A stretch of 64,000 nucleotides of DNA from Candidatus Obscuribacter sp. (GCA_016718315.1 JADKDV010000003.1:310001-374000), one strand, 5' to 3'; positions 9,151 through 17,665 are shown, numbered from the stretch's first letter. Notes: generated by a model not told the origin, from the sequence alone. Translations and numbers: made by a program.

Positions 9151-11121
9151 ATGGCGCAAAGAGATAAGAGAATCAATTTAAATATCAGCGCGGTGATAAC
9201 AATTGCCGCACTTTTATGCCAGAGCCTACCAATGGCGCTGGCAGGGACCGTTGCCGGAGGTGGCGTTAGAGTAGGCGCTAAGACCGCCAGGGCTGCCGGA
9301 GTGGCAAAGTCTGCTGCTGGGCAAAAGGCTACTAGTGCGGCTAAAACTGCCTTAAGTCCTGCACAACAACTCAAGGATGGTCTATCCGTTAACCGCCCTG
9401 TCAAGGATAAATGGGCACTGGTTGTCGGAATTAGTAAGTTTCAAAATCCGTCAATTAACCTCAAATATCCTTCTAAAGACGCTTGTGATTTTTACAACTA
9501 TCTGATTAACACTGCCCACTTTGCTCCTGACCATGTCAAACTGCTTACGGATGCCAAGGCGACACGCGCGCGCATCTTGTCTGAGCTAGGTGATAAATGG
9601 TTGCCGCGTGCGGCCAATCCTGACGATCTTGTTGTAATTTATTTTTCTGGTCACGGCTCGCCAGCCGATATCGACGTTGGTGGTGTTAATTATCTGGTGG
9701 CTTACGACACTGATGTTGACAGTCTGTATGCGACTGGTATTCCTATTCAAGATCTGGTGCGCACCATCAAAGCGCGTGTGCATTCTGAGCGTGTTGTGAT
9801 AATTCTCGATGCCTGTCACAGCGGCGCTGCCAGTGCCGATGCCAAAGGTCTTGTGCGCACTAGCAATGTCAGCGCTGCTGATATATCTGAGGGCACCGGT
9901 CAATTAGTTATCGCCAGTAGCAAACCGGATCAGGTCTCATGGGAAGGCCGTGGATATCAAAACAGTGTCTTTACTCGCAATTTAATCGAGGGGCTCAAGT
10001 CCAACGGTGATAAGACTACTCTGGGTGAAGCTTTTGAATATATGAAAGATAAGGTGCAGGAAGAAGTTTTGCGCGATCGCGGTGTGATGCAGACTCCTGT
10101 ACTAAAGTCGCAGTGGCAGGGCTCAGAGTTAGCCATGGCGCTGCCACCATCCAAGCCGCGCTTGCCTATACCAGAGGACAATGGCGTGGGAGCCGTGACG
10201 ATCACTACAAGTGGTGGACCGAGCGGGCAGGCCGTGCCGATGTCGCTATCTATTGAGTCCACACCGATGAAGCCTGCTAGTGGCAATGCAACTACAGTCA
10301 TTACCTCGGCAAGTGCCGGTGTTGTTAATGGCTCACCTTTACCACCCAAGACTGTGTTTAATAACGGCAATATCTATGCTGTCGACAATCGTCCTACAAG
10401 TGCCGCTAGATTTACTCTTGAGTCTCCGGCTCAACTTATCTATCTGTACACCTATCACTGGAACTACGGCAAAGGGGCTCCAGCTGGCACAATTAGTCTA
10501 AAGAACGACGATGGCACAATTTACGGACCCTTTATGGCAACAGGCAAACCCGGACAGGGTGGCGTACCGAGCGCCTACTGGGAGTGTGAGCCAAACATAG
10601 TTGTAAAAGCTGGCAACTACAAAATCATCGACAGCGATCCTGCTACCTGGTCACAAAATGCCGGCTCAGCTGGCATAGGCATGGCTAAAGTAAAAGTGGT
10701 GCCAATGCCAGGCAGTGCAGCAACAGATGCTCCGCGCATAAAAAACTCCCCGGTGATTACCATTTTTAATAATGGCAATGTTTATCGTGTCTTTAATAAG
10801 CCCACAAATATCACTTCGGTGACAATTAAGGTGCCCACTCTCATTGCCAACTTGATGAACTATCACTGGAATGACGGACGTGGTCAGGATCCCGGGCAGA
10901 TAACTTTGATGCGTCAGGATGGTCTTACCTATGGACCTTTTAACACCCACGGCTCTCTTGGGCAAGGCGGTGTGCCAAATGCATACTGGCTATGTGAGCC
11001 AAATGTCGTCATCAAGCCTGGCATTTATGCAGTCCTCGACAGCGACGTTGATACCTGGGCGCAAAATGATCCCAGTGGTCGCTGCGGCATATGTGACATC
11101 AAAGGCGTACCTCAGCAGTAG
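9151..11121 (+). CDS. Secreted caspase-like (C14) cysteine peptidase with duplicated C-terminal domain
   Basis: Protein of 656 residues with a signal peptide (hydrophobic core about residues 13-31). The caspase/metacaspase p20-like domain spans about 88-310. The catalytic dyad is visible as His168 in YFSGHGS and Cys222 in LDACHSGA, and the domain opens with KWALVVGISKFQNP. A low-complexity linker follows. Then come two copies of a domain of about 110 residues (about 401-520 and 535-650), sharing FNNGN, YHWN, GQGGVP.AYW.CEPN and DSD..TW.QN. No ribosome site is obvious before the ATG. The signal peptide places the protease outside the cytoplasm, so it is not a classical intracellular death protease. 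Substrate unknown; caspase-like enzymes usually cut after Arg/Lys or Asp. Confidence 0.88.
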   Translation: MAQRDKRINLNISAVITIAALLCQSLPMALAGTVAGGGVRVGAKTARAAGVAKSAAGQKATSAAKTALSPAQQLKDGLSVNRPVKDKWALVVGISKFQNPSINLKYPSKDACDFYNYLINTAHFAPDHVKLLTDAKATRARILSELGDKWLPRAANPDDLVVIYFSGHGSPADIDVGGVNYLVAYDTDVDSLYATGIPIQDLVRTIKARVHSERVVIILDACHSGAASADAKGLVRTSNVSAADISEGTGQLVIASSKPDQVSWEGRGYQNSVFTRNLIEGLKSNGDKTTLGEAFEYMKDKVQEEVLRDRGVMQTPVLKSQWQGSELAMALPPSKPRLPIPEDNGVGAVTITTSGGPSGQAVPMSLSIESTPMKPASGNATTVITSASAGVVNGSPLPPKTVFNNGNIYAVDNRPTSAARFTLESPAQLIYLYTYHWNYGKGAPAGTISLKNDDGTIYGPFMATGKPGQGGVPSAYWECEPNIVVKAGNYKIIDSDPATWSQNAGSAGIGMAKVKVVPMPGSAATDAPRIKNSPVITIFNNGNVYRVFNKPTNITSVTIKVPTLIANLMNYHWNDGRGQDPGQITLMRQDGLTYGPFNTHGSLGQGGVPNAYWLCEPNVVIKPGIYAVLDSDVDTWAQNDPSGRCGICDIKGVPQQ

Positions 11122-11220
11122 GTACCGCATTTATTAAATTCGTGGGCAATTCCTGCCTAAAGTATACAATCAGATTAGTGATTCTTTTGTTTACTAGTTG
11201 CTGTTGCTCAGGTTGCTACC

Positions 11221-12186
11221 GTGAAAAAGCGCACTGTTATAGTTTCCTCTGTGATGCTTGGTTTGATCTTGATGCAGCTCTACAGTTTGAGGCAGGCCAG
11301 TGAGGCAATGACCTTGAATAGTTTTGATTTGCAAGTAGGCAAATCCAAGATTCATGTAAATGTTGAAGGGCGCTTAAATATATCGCAGCGGCAGCTACAG
11401 AGTTACATCGAGGACGCCAGCCGCGCAGTGATTAAATACTATGGTAGATTTCCATTGTCGCAAACAGTCATCAACGTGACAGCAACGCCTGGCGATACGG
11501 TGGGTTTTGCTACCGCAACCTATGACGATGATGCTGAGTGCGGCGTCATTGACATCAATATCGGTCGCAATGTTGATAGCCAGTCACTGGATACCAGTTG
11601 GACTCTTACCCATGAGATGTTGCATCTGGCATTTCCAGTTGTGCATCATAATCGCCGTTGGTTGGCTGAGGGTATTGCTACTTATGCTGAGCCTATCGGT
11701 CGCTTACGCACTGGCAAGCTCAGTGCCGAAGAAGTCTGGAGCGATCTTGTCGATAACTGTCCCAGTGGGCTACCTGCTCAAGGTGCCCCCGGTCTAAACA
11801 AAAATGGCTCGTGGGGTAGCACCTACTGGGGTGGAGCGCTATTTTGTCTGCTTGCTGATGTGGAGATCCGTAAGCAGACAAACAATCGTCTGGGGCTGGA
11901 GCATGCCTTGAGAGCCATCACCGATAGTGGTGGCAGCGCGGCATCAGATTGGACTGCGGAGCAAGCGATTGCTACTGGAGATAGAGCGCTGGGATTGCAG
12001 GTCTTGCAGAGTCTTTATGCGCGCATGGCTCTACGTCCTGGTTATGTCGATTTGCCCTCACTGTGGCGAGAGCTGGGCGTAAAGAGGGTTGGCGGCTCTG
12101 TCGTGCTTGTGGATAACGCACCTCTGTCACATATTCGCAGAGCAATTGAGAGCAATGACGCCTCAAAACCTGCAAATGGAAGTTAG
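11221..12186 (+). CDS. Membrane-anchored or secreted zinc-peptidase-like protein (peptidase MA-like)
   Basis: A 321-residue protein starting at GTG, with one N-terminal hydrophobic segment (VIVSSVMLGLILMQLY). The zinc motif HEMLH is at 131-135, followed by RRWLAEGIATYAE with Glu150, the pattern of the peptidase MA-like superfamily (HExxH plus a downstream WLxEGxA Glu). The mature part would face the periplasm or outside. It lies 100 bp downstream of the secreted caspase-like gene on the same strand, so the two may act together. A strong terminator follows at 12294. Activity is inferred from motifs only. Confidence 0.75.
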   Translation: MKKRTVIVSSVMLGLILMQLYSLRQASEAMTLNSFDLQVGKSKIHVNVEGRLNISQRQLQSYIEDASRAVIKYYGRFPLSQTVINVTATPGDTVGFATATYDDDAECGVIDINIGRNVDSQSLDTSWTLTHEMLHLAFPVVHHNRRWLAEGIATYAEPIGRLRTGKLSAEEVWSDLVDNCPSGLPAQGAPGLNKNGSWGSTYWGGALFCLLADVEIRKQTNNRLGLEHALRAITDSGGSAASDWTAEQAIATGDRALGLQVLQSLYARMALRPGYVDLPSLWRELGVKRVGGSVVLVDNAPLSHIRRAIESNDASKPANGS

Positions 12187-12196
12187 TTTGGCTGTG

Positions 12197-12290
12197 ACAT
12201 AAATTGCACATCCATAAATTGTGCAACTCTTAGATTGCACAACCGCAAATTGCACGACCAATAGTTGTGTCACTATAAATTGCCCGGAGC
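12197..12290. repeat. Six degenerate 15-16 bp tandem repeats
   Basis: The unit is close to AAATTGCACAACC with variants. Its core recurs at about 12201, 12216, 12232, 12247, 12262 and 12277, a spacing of 15-16 bp. It sits between the peptidase stop and the terminator hairpin, in non-coding DNA. Function unknown. Confidence 0.6.
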
Positions 12291-12293
12291 AAA

Positions 12294-12335
12294 AGAGGGT
12301 TGGTATCAATTGCAACCAACCCTCTCTTGTTTTTA
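12294..12335 (+). terminator. Rho-independent terminator
   Basis: Perfect 10-bp stem AGAGGGTTGG / CCAACCCTCT with a 12-base loop, followed by CTTGTTTTT. It ends the transcript of the secreted peptidase genes. It lies about 20 bp past the stop of the converging small gene, so it may also serve that gene. Confidence 0.85.
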
Positions 12336-12355
12336 TCTATGTTGTAGCAGGCAAG

Positions 12356-12907
12356 TTAGGAGCCTTTCTGGGCATTCATTACTTTGTTTTTGACTGCTTC
12401 AGCGGCACCTTTGCCAGAGCTGTCTTGCATGTTTTTAGGATCGAAGTCGAGCTTGCCGCTTCCTTTCTTGAGCATGTCATTGATGGCGTTGCCGGATTTG
12501 TCTCCATCCATCTTCTTCAGCTCGCCGCTGCCTGCTTTGTCTTCCTGTTTTCTTAGTTCAGTGCTGTTGGCATGACCTTCGCCGGCTGCTTTGTTGGCAC
12601 CTTTGGCACCTTGTTTAAGAGCTTCACCGGCGGCGTCACCGATGGAGCAGCCATCGAGCATCTTACCGACAGCACCGCCTGCAGCACCTGCGCCGTCTTC
12701 CAGCTTTTTGTGAGTTTTGTCGGCAGCACTGCCCATCGCTTTGCCTAACTCTTCAAAAGTTAGTTTGGGTGTATGTGCAGAATCTTCAGCGGCTTTACCA
12801 GTTGCTTTTTCGCCGAGCAATTGGAGCGCTTGTTTTGAGGCATGGTCATTCATCTGAGCGGCTTGACCGTTAGGGACTTGGTCGTTTACTAATACTTTGT
12901 CTGACAT
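12356..12907 (-). CDS. Small hydrophilic LEA-like protein of unknown function
   Basis: 183 residues from the ATG at 12907, chosen because AGAGG sits about eight bases upstream; the frame extends further upstream without a ribosome site. No signal peptide or membrane segment. It is very rich in Gly, Ala, Lys, Glu and Asp, with repeated stretches such as AAGEALKQGAKGANKAAGEG, and has a single Cys. The composition recalls LEA or stress-related helical proteins, but I recognise no domain. Its upstream region carries the TTGGACACA and 20-bp repeats described separately. Codon use and length suggest a real gene. Confidence 0.65.
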   Translation of the reverse strand: MSDKVLVNDQVPNGQAAQMNDHASKQALQLLGEKATGKAAEDSAHTPKLTFEELGKAMGSAADKTHKKLEDGAGAAGGAVGKMLDGCSIGDAAGEALKQGAKGANKAAGEGHANSTELRKQEDKAGSGELKKMDGDKSGNAINDMLKKGSGKLDFDPKNMQDSSGKGAAEAVKNKVMNAQKGS

Positions 12908-12970
12908 GGGATGGACCTCTAAGCTAGAAAAGGTGGGTTGGTGAATGTCTCTATCCGGGACTCTCAAAAG

Positions 12971-12990
12971 TTGGACACAGTTTGGACACA
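12971..12990. repeat. Direct repeat of TTGGACACA, 11-bp spacing
   Basis: TTGGACACA occurs at 12971-12979 and 12982-12990, about 65-80 bp upstream of the LEA-like gene start. The 11-bp spacing places both on the same face of DNA, as for a tandem-binding regulator. The inverse, TGTGTCC, recurs in the nearby 20-bp repeats. Confidence 0.5.
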
Positions 12991-13060
12991 AATTTTGAAA
13001 TAATTTTTGGATCCCCACAGGGGTGGGTTTTGCGGCTATAAAAATTTCCTGGGTGATCAC

Positions 13061-13140
13061 GGGGGCGCTGTGTCCTATACGGGGGCGCTGTGTCCTATAC
13101 GGGGGCGCTGTGTCCTATACGGGGGCCGTGGGTCCTACAC
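13061..13140. repeat. 20-bp tandem repeat, about four copies
   Basis: GGGGGCGCTGTGTCCTATAC is repeated exactly three times (13061-13120), followed by a fourth copy with four changes (13121-13140) and a decayed start of a fifth (AGGGGCC). There are no spacers, so it is not a CRISPR array. It lies between the divergent LEA-like gene and the small membrane protein. The remainder of 12908-13208 shows no gene. Confidence 0.9.
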
Positions 13141-13208
13141 AGGGGCCTTACGTATTGCTATTGTCAGGCTACTGCAGATAATTGGATAGTCGACTGTGGT
13201 GAGCTTTG

Positions 13209-13511
13209 ATGTGGCAGTTTTCTCGAAACAAATACTGGATATTGATGACCTGCTACTACGCAGTGTTTATCGGGCTGATTCTCAACCCTATTAGTATTGT
13301 GTTGCCGCCCTGGTCTCCACCACTTCCTACAATTGATCAGGTGAGAGTGGATCAAATTGACTGTATGAGTGATGCTGAATACCTTGAGCAGCTCAAATCA
13401 GATGCCTTTTTTGATATGAAAGACAGGGATAAGATGATGGCGGAGCATCACAAGCGCCAAAGAGCGCTGCTTGGCCTCATTCAGACTCAGTTGCAGTCCA
13501 ATCATTTCTGA
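13209..13511 (+). CDS. Small membrane protein of unknown function
   Basis: About 100 residues from the ATG at 13209, with GGTGAG a few bases upstream. One N-terminal membrane segment (about residues 10-33) is followed by a hydrophilic C-terminal part with charged helices (SDAEYLEQLKSDAFFDMKDR). I do not recognise a family. It is bounded by the 20-bp repeats upstream and converges on the HxlR regulator gene. Its reality rests on the plausible start, membrane segment and lack of a better frame. Confidence 0.55.
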   Translation: MWQFSRNKYWILMTCYYAVFIGLILNPISIVLPPWSPPLPTIDQVRVDQIDCMSDAEYLEQLKSDAFFDMKDRDKMMAEHHKRQRALLGLIQTQLQSNHF

Positions 13512-13570
13512 CCACTCTGGTAAGTATTTGCTTTGCCAGATCGGTGCGCTAAATTTTGTGGCTCAATCTA

Positions 13571-13942
13571 TTAGTCCGGCTTCTCTTTATTGACCAATCC
13601 CTGGACCAACTCTGGCGGTGGTGTGAGTGTGCCTTCCACATTCTTGACGCCCCAGCGCGCCACTTCTTTTAAGACTGGACCAATGGTCTCGCCTTTTGGC
13701 GTGAGGGTGTATGCCATGCGCGAACGGTGGTTACCGTAGGGCGCTTTTGACACCAGACCAGCTTTTTCCAGTCTTTGCAGGCGATCGGTGAGGATATTTG
13801 TGGCGATTTTTTCGGGACTATCGAGAAACTGCTCAAAGCGACTCTTTTTAAAGACAAATAAGTCTCTAAGGACCAGGAGAGTCCATTTGTCTCCAATAAT
13901 GTCCAGCGTGCAGGCTATGGGGCAATTTGACCGTCTATCCAT
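13571..13942 (-). CDS. HxlR-family winged-helix transcriptional regulator
   Basis: 123 residues, the usual size. The HxlR signature is clear: CPIACTLDIIGDKWTLLVLR, then NILTDRLQRLEKAGLV as the recognition helix, and YTLTPKGE in the wing. Cys7 sits where redox-sensing members such as YodB/HypR carry their sensory Cys; a second Cys is at position 11. It is transcribed away from pgm, and a 21-bp dyad lies just before its start, consistent with autoregulation. The inducer is unknown; electrophile or oxidant sensing is a reasonable guess from the family. Confidence 0.92.
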   Translation of the reverse strand: MDRRSNCPIACTLDIIGDKWTLLVLRDLFVFKKSRFEQFLDSPEKIATNILTDRLQRLEKAGLVSKAPYGNHRSRMAYTLTPKGETIGPVLKEVARWGVKNVEGTLTPPPELVQGLVNKEKPD

Positions 13943-13959
13943 AGTCCCATCCTACTAGA

Positions 13960-13980
13960 TAGATTGCATTTTGCAAACTA
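13960..13980. promoter_or_regulatory. 21-bp dyad, likely HxlR operator
   Basis: TAG-A-TTGCA-TTT-TGCAA-A-CTA: both the inner arms (TTGCA/TGCAA) and outer arms (TAG/CTA) pair, with one symmetric mismatch. It lies 18 bp upstream of the HxlR start and about 20 bp from the -35 of the divergent pgm promoter. HxlR-type dimers commonly bind such dyads at their own promoters; assignment to this regulator is inference. Confidence 0.6.
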
Positions 13981-13998
13981 CAAAAGGGCTTTCAAGGT

Positions 13999-14027
13999 TT
14001 GTCATCGACGGTCGCATTGCTTATCAT
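13999..14027 (+). promoter_or_regulatory. Sigma70-like promoter for pgm
   Basis: TTGTCA at 13999-14004 and TATCAT at 14022-14027, separated by exactly 17 bp; each matches five of six consensus bases. A ribosome site AGGAGA precedes the ATG at 14057. Confidence 0.6.
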
Positions 14028-14056
14028 ATGAGCTTTGTGCCCCCAGGAGATAGCAA

Positions 14057-15709
14057 ATGCTCAGCCCTTTAGCAGGCAAACCAGCCACCAATGACATGCT
14101 CGTCAACGTACCGCGTCTGGTCACTACCTATTACAGTGTCAAACCTGACGTCAATGTCGCCTCCGAGCGCGTCGCCTTTGGCACCTCGGGACATCGTGGC
14201 TCAGCATTTAATCGCGCTTTTAATGAGGACCATATCCTGGCTGTGACCCAGGCTATTTGTCTTTATCGCCAGGAGCAGGGCATAAATGGACCCCTTTATC
14301 TCGGTATCGACACCCATGCCCTCTCTGAGCCTGCCTTTGCCAGCGCTATGGAAGTGCTTGCCGCCAACGAAGTCAACGTGATGATCGATGCTGAGCTGGG
14401 CTATACGCCTACTCCGGCTATCTCTCTGGCTATTCTCAACTACAACAAAGGGCGCAAGAGCGGACTGGCAGATGGTATTGTCATCACTCCCTCACACAAC
14501 CCGCCACGAGACGGTGGCTATAAGTACAATCCACCAAATGGTGGACCAGCTGACACCAATGTCACTGCCTGGGTGGAGCAAAAGGCCAATGAGTTTCTCG
14601 CCAATAAGTTAGCCGGAGTCAAGCGTGTCAGCTTTAGCCAGGCGATGGCTGCCAGCACTACTCATAAGTTTGACTACGTAGGGCTCTATGTCAAAGAGCT
14701 AAACAGCGTAATCAATCTAGATGCTATCCAGGCATCAGGACTAAAAGCTGGCGTCGATCCTCTGGGCGGTGCTGGTATTGCTTACTGGGAGCGCCTCATC
14801 GCTGACTATAAGCTGCCCATCGAGATGGTCAACAACAAAGTCGATCCCACTTTTGGCTTTATGACCGTTGATTGGGATGGCAAAATCCGCATGGATTGCT
14901 CGTCACCATATGCGATGGCAAGTCTGATTGGTTTGCGTGATCGTTTTGATATCGCTTTTGCCAATGATACCGACCATGATCGTCATGGTATCGTCACTCC
15001 ATCTGGTCTGATGAATCCTAACCACTTCCTCTCAGTGGCTATCGACTATCTCTTCCGCAACCGCAAAGACTGGCGCGCTGACTCTGCTATAGGCAAGACA
15101 GTAGTAAGCACCAGTTTGATTGATCGTATCGCCGCCAAGCTTGGCCGCAAGCTCGTGGAAGTACCGGTCGGCTTTAAATGGTTTGTCGACGGACTTATTG
15201 ATGGATCGTTTGGCTTTGGTGGCGAAGAGAGCGCGGGAGCGTCCTTCCTCCGCAAAGACGGCTCGGTCTGGACCACTGACAAAGACGGTATCATCCTTGC
15301 TTTGCTATCAGCCGAAATCACCGCTGTGACCGGCAAGGACCCGAGTAAGTATTACGGCGAATTGACTAAAGAGTTTGGCGCTCCTTGCTATGCCCGCATC
15401 GACGCTCCAGCTACCCCTGAGCAAAAGTCTAAGTTGAAGAAACTCTCGGCTAAAGATGTCACCGCGCAAGAGTTTGCTGGTGAAAAAATCACAGGCAAAT
15501 TTACTGAGGCAGCTGGTAACAACGAAGCTATCGGTGGACTAAAAGTCGTCACCGAAAACGGCTGGTTTGCTGCTCGTCCGTCTGGTACTGAGGACGTATA
15601 CAAAATCTACGCTGAATCATTTAAGAGCGAAGAACATCTCAAACAAATCCAGACAGAAGCGCAAGAGCTTGTGACACAGGTGCTTTCACCGGCTGCGCAA
15701 AAGGCTTAG
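14057..15709 (+). CDS. pgm: Phosphoglucomutase (alpha-D-glucose phosphate-specific)
   Basis: Cytosolic enzyme of 550 residues interconverting glucose 1-phosphate and glucose 6-phosphate, which feeds glycogen and nucleotide-sugar synthesis. The phosphoserine loop VITPSHNPPRDGGYKYNPP has Ser146, the same number as the catalytic Ser of the E. coli enzyme of near-equal length. The metal loop reads NDTDHDRHG, the sugar-recognition loop GGEESAGASF, and the phosphate-binding loop RPSGTEDVYK. It follows a well-spaced promoter and a strong ribosome site. It is divergent from the HxlR gene and may be affected by the dyad between them. Confidence 0.96.
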   Translation: MLSPLAGKPATNDMLVNVPRLVTTYYSVKPDVNVASERVAFGTSGHRGSAFNRAFNEDHILAVTQAICLYRQEQGINGPLYLGIDTHALSEPAFASAMEVLAANEVNVMIDAELGYTPTPAISLAILNYNKGRKSGLADGIVITPSHNPPRDGGYKYNPPNGGPADTNVTAWVEQKANEFLANKLAGVKRVSFSQAMAASTTHKFDYVGLYVKELNSVINLDAIQASGLKAGVDPLGGAGIAYWERLIADYKLPIEMVNNKVDPTFGFMTVDWDGKIRMDCSSPYAMASLIGLRDRFDIAFANDTDHDRHGIVTPSGLMNPNHFLSVAIDYLFRNRKDWRADSAIGKTVVSTSLIDRIAAKLGRKLVEVPVGFKWFVDGLIDGSFGFGGEESAGASFLRKDGSVWTTDKDGIILALLSAEITAVTGKDPSKYYGELTKEFGAPCYARIDAPATPEQKSKLKKLSAKDVTAQEFAGEKITGKFTEAAGNNEAIGGLKVVTENGWFAARPSGTEDVYKIYAESFKSEEHLKQIQTEAQELVTQVLSPAAQKA

Positions 15710-15718
15710 GTCTTTTGC
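15697..15718. terminator. Hairpin between converging stops of pgm and the methyltransferase/MTHFR gene
   Basis: GCAAAAG / CTTTTGC, a 7-bp stem with an 8-base loop overlapping the pgm stop. The A-rich and T-rich arms allow termination in either direction. Confidence 0.5.
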
Positions 15719-17665
15719 CTACTTCTTTACGATCGTCTTTACTTTGCTTTTGAGTCGTGTGACGAGAGCTGCCATGTCTTCGTAGCGACCAAATGAGGGG
15801 ACTAGATAAGTGCCCTGGATGATGGGGCGCAGTTCTTCCAGTAGCTCTTCGGCTAGTTGGAGACCTACTTTGGCGCCTTCTTCACCGGCTTTGGACATGG
15901 CTTCGCGGATATGTTTAGGGATAGAGATACCAGGCACTTCGTTGTGTAGATATTCGGCATGCTTTGAGCTATGCAGTGGCATGATGCCTACAAGTAGCGG
16001 TACTGGCGATCCTTCCATTTCATCAAGGAAGTCTGTCAGGTCGCTCTTGCGATAAATTGGCTGAGTCATGATAAAGTCAGCTCCAGCCTCAATTTTGCGA
16101 CGGATACGATCTAATTCCAGTGCTCTGTTTTGAGTGGTCGGATTGAGTGCGCAGCCGATAGAGAGCGTCAGTGGCGTACCGATGGTATTACCGGCGATGT
16201 CTTGCCCGGAGTTGAGTTGTTTGATGATTTTGATCAGACCTATGGAGTCTACGTCATACACTGCTGTAGCGTGAGCGTAGTTACCGAGAGCTGGTGGGTC
16301 ACCGGTCAGCGCCAGGATGTTTTTAAGACCGAGTGCCTGACAGCCTAAGAGGTCTGCTTGGATGCCCATGAGATTGCGGTCTCTCGTGGTGAAATGGATT
16401 ATGGTCTCGACGTCCAGTTTTTGACTGAGCAATTGGCACGTTGCCAGTGATGACATACGCACACGAGCCATGGGACTGTCGCCTACGTTTATCGCGTCAG
16501 CACCAGCATTATGCAACAGCTCGGCGGCCGCACTGATTTTTTTGATGCCAGCGCCCTTGGGTGGGTCTAGCTCCACTGAGATATAAAAGTCAGTGTCATT
16601 GCCATTGGCTTTTATTGCGCGCAGTCTATCGGCCAATCTTACTTTGTCATCTTTTGATTTTTCGGTTGGTGGCTCGATTGTCTCTGCTAGTGATTCTGTT
16701 TGGAATAGCACCTGTGCGTGTGGCTTGTTTGTTCCTGCTACTTCATCTTTGATGTATCTATCCAGGGACTCTCTCATCGCTTTGATGTGCTCTGGTGTGG
16801 TACCACAGCAACCACCGACAATGCGAGCTCCGGCATTGAGGTAGGGCTCGATATAGCTAGCACAGTATTTGGGCTTGGACATAAATATTGGTCGACCGCC
16901 CATTAAACTTGGTTGACCGGCGTTTGGCAGGCAGCTAAAAGTCAGCCTGGACTCTGGTATACCCATGGAGCGCACGGCTGTGGTGAGTCTCAAAAATGAA
17001 TCAAAAACTGGACCAGGACCAGCACCACAGTTGATACCAATGACATCGGGCATATCGTCACCGAGCTCAGTCAAAAGTTTAATTGCGTCTTCTGGTGTGG
17101 CTCCTAGTAGTGTATGTCCTTCTACTGAGAATGATATCTGCGCGATTAGCGGCAATTGTGAGACTTTGCGCGCGGCTCTGATGGCGATGGCGGTTTCTTC
17201 CAAGCTGGACATGGTCTCGATCATAAATAAATCGACACCGCCAGCCAGGAGTGCTTCCATTTGCTCCTGGTAGACAGCTGTAAGCTCATCCTTTTGTGTG
17301 TCGCCCAGGGGCGGCAGCAGCTTACCAGTGGGACCAATCGAGCCTGCCACAAAGACTGGCTGCCCTGTTATCTCACGGGCATTGCGTGCGATTTTTGCTG
17401 CCCAGACATTTATTTTCCAGACGTCGCCATCAAGACCATGGTTAGCCAGTTTAAATCTATTGCCACTAAAACTATTCGTTTCGATTATTTCAGCGCCAGC
17501 ATTGATATAGTCCACGTGCATTTGTTGCACCGTGTCTTGCTTGCTGACATTTAGATACTCAAAACTGGCATCGGTGGATGCACCTCTTGAATACAGTAAC
17601 GTGCCAATGCCCCCGTCTGCCAGGAGTGGGCGCTTTGCCAGTGCTTGTAAAAATGGGTGTGACAT
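15719..17665 (-). CDS. Bifunctional homocysteine S-methyltransferase / methylenetetrahydrofolate reductase
   Basis: 648 residues with two enzymes in one chain, as in Bacillus YitJ. The N-terminal half (about 1-300) is a zinc homocysteine methyltransferase: LADGGIGTLLYSRG at the start, GINCGAGP, and the double-Cys motif GGCCGTTPEHI near residues 282-292, together giving the three zinc Cys. The C-terminal half (about 345-640) is a MTHFR TIM barrel (VSVELDPPKGAG, DPPALGNY, ADFIMTQPIY). It should reduce methylene-THF to methyl-THF and methylate homocysteine to methionine, although the methyl donor of the first domain is not certain. It converges on pgm with a 9-bp gap. Confidence 0.93.
   Translation of the reverse strand: MSHPFLQALAKRPLLADGGIGTLLYSRGASTDASFEYLNVSKQDTVQQMHVDYINAGAEIIETNSFSGNRFKLANHGLDGDVWKINVWAAKIARNAREITGQPVFVAGSIGPTGKLLPPLGDTQKDELTAVYQEQMEALLAGGVDLFMIETMSSLEETAIAIRAARKVSQLPLIAQISFSVEGHTLLGATPEDAIKLLTELGDDMPDVIGINCGAGPGPVFDSFLRLTTAVRSMGIPESRLTFSCLPNAGQPSLMGGRPIFMSKPKYCASYIEPYLNAGARIVGGCCGTTPEHIKAMRESLDRYIKDEVAGTNKPHAQVLFQTESLAETIEPPTEKSKDDKVRLADRLRAIKANGNDTDFYISVELDPPKGAGIKKISAAAELLHNAGADAINVGDSPMARVRMSSLATCQLLSQKLDVETIIHFTTRDRNLMGIQADLLGCQALGLKNILALTGDPPALGNYAHATAVYDVDSIGLIKIIKQLNSGQDIAGNTIGTPLTLSIGCALNPTTQNRALELDRIRRKIEAGADFIMTQPIYRKSDLTDFLDEMEGSPVPLLVGIMPLHSSKHAEYLHNEVPGISIPKHIREAMSKAGEEGAKVGLQLAEELLEELRPIIQGTYLVPSFGRYEDMAALVTRLKSKVKTIVKK

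Noticed and set aside
12221..12556. Plus-strand frame starting with Cys/Thr/Asn pentamers (CTTAN, CTTNS)
   Set aside because: The pentamer pattern is simply the 15-16 bp intergenic repeat read in one frame; it then runs antisense through the LEA-like gene and across a terminator.
13061..13140. Possible CRISPR array
   Set aside because: Repeats are directly adjacent with no spacers and no cas genes are nearby.
13007..13189. 60-residue frame across the 20-bp repeats
   Set aside because: The 20-bp period shifts frame at each copy, giving no consistent peptide repeat, and no ribosome site is present.
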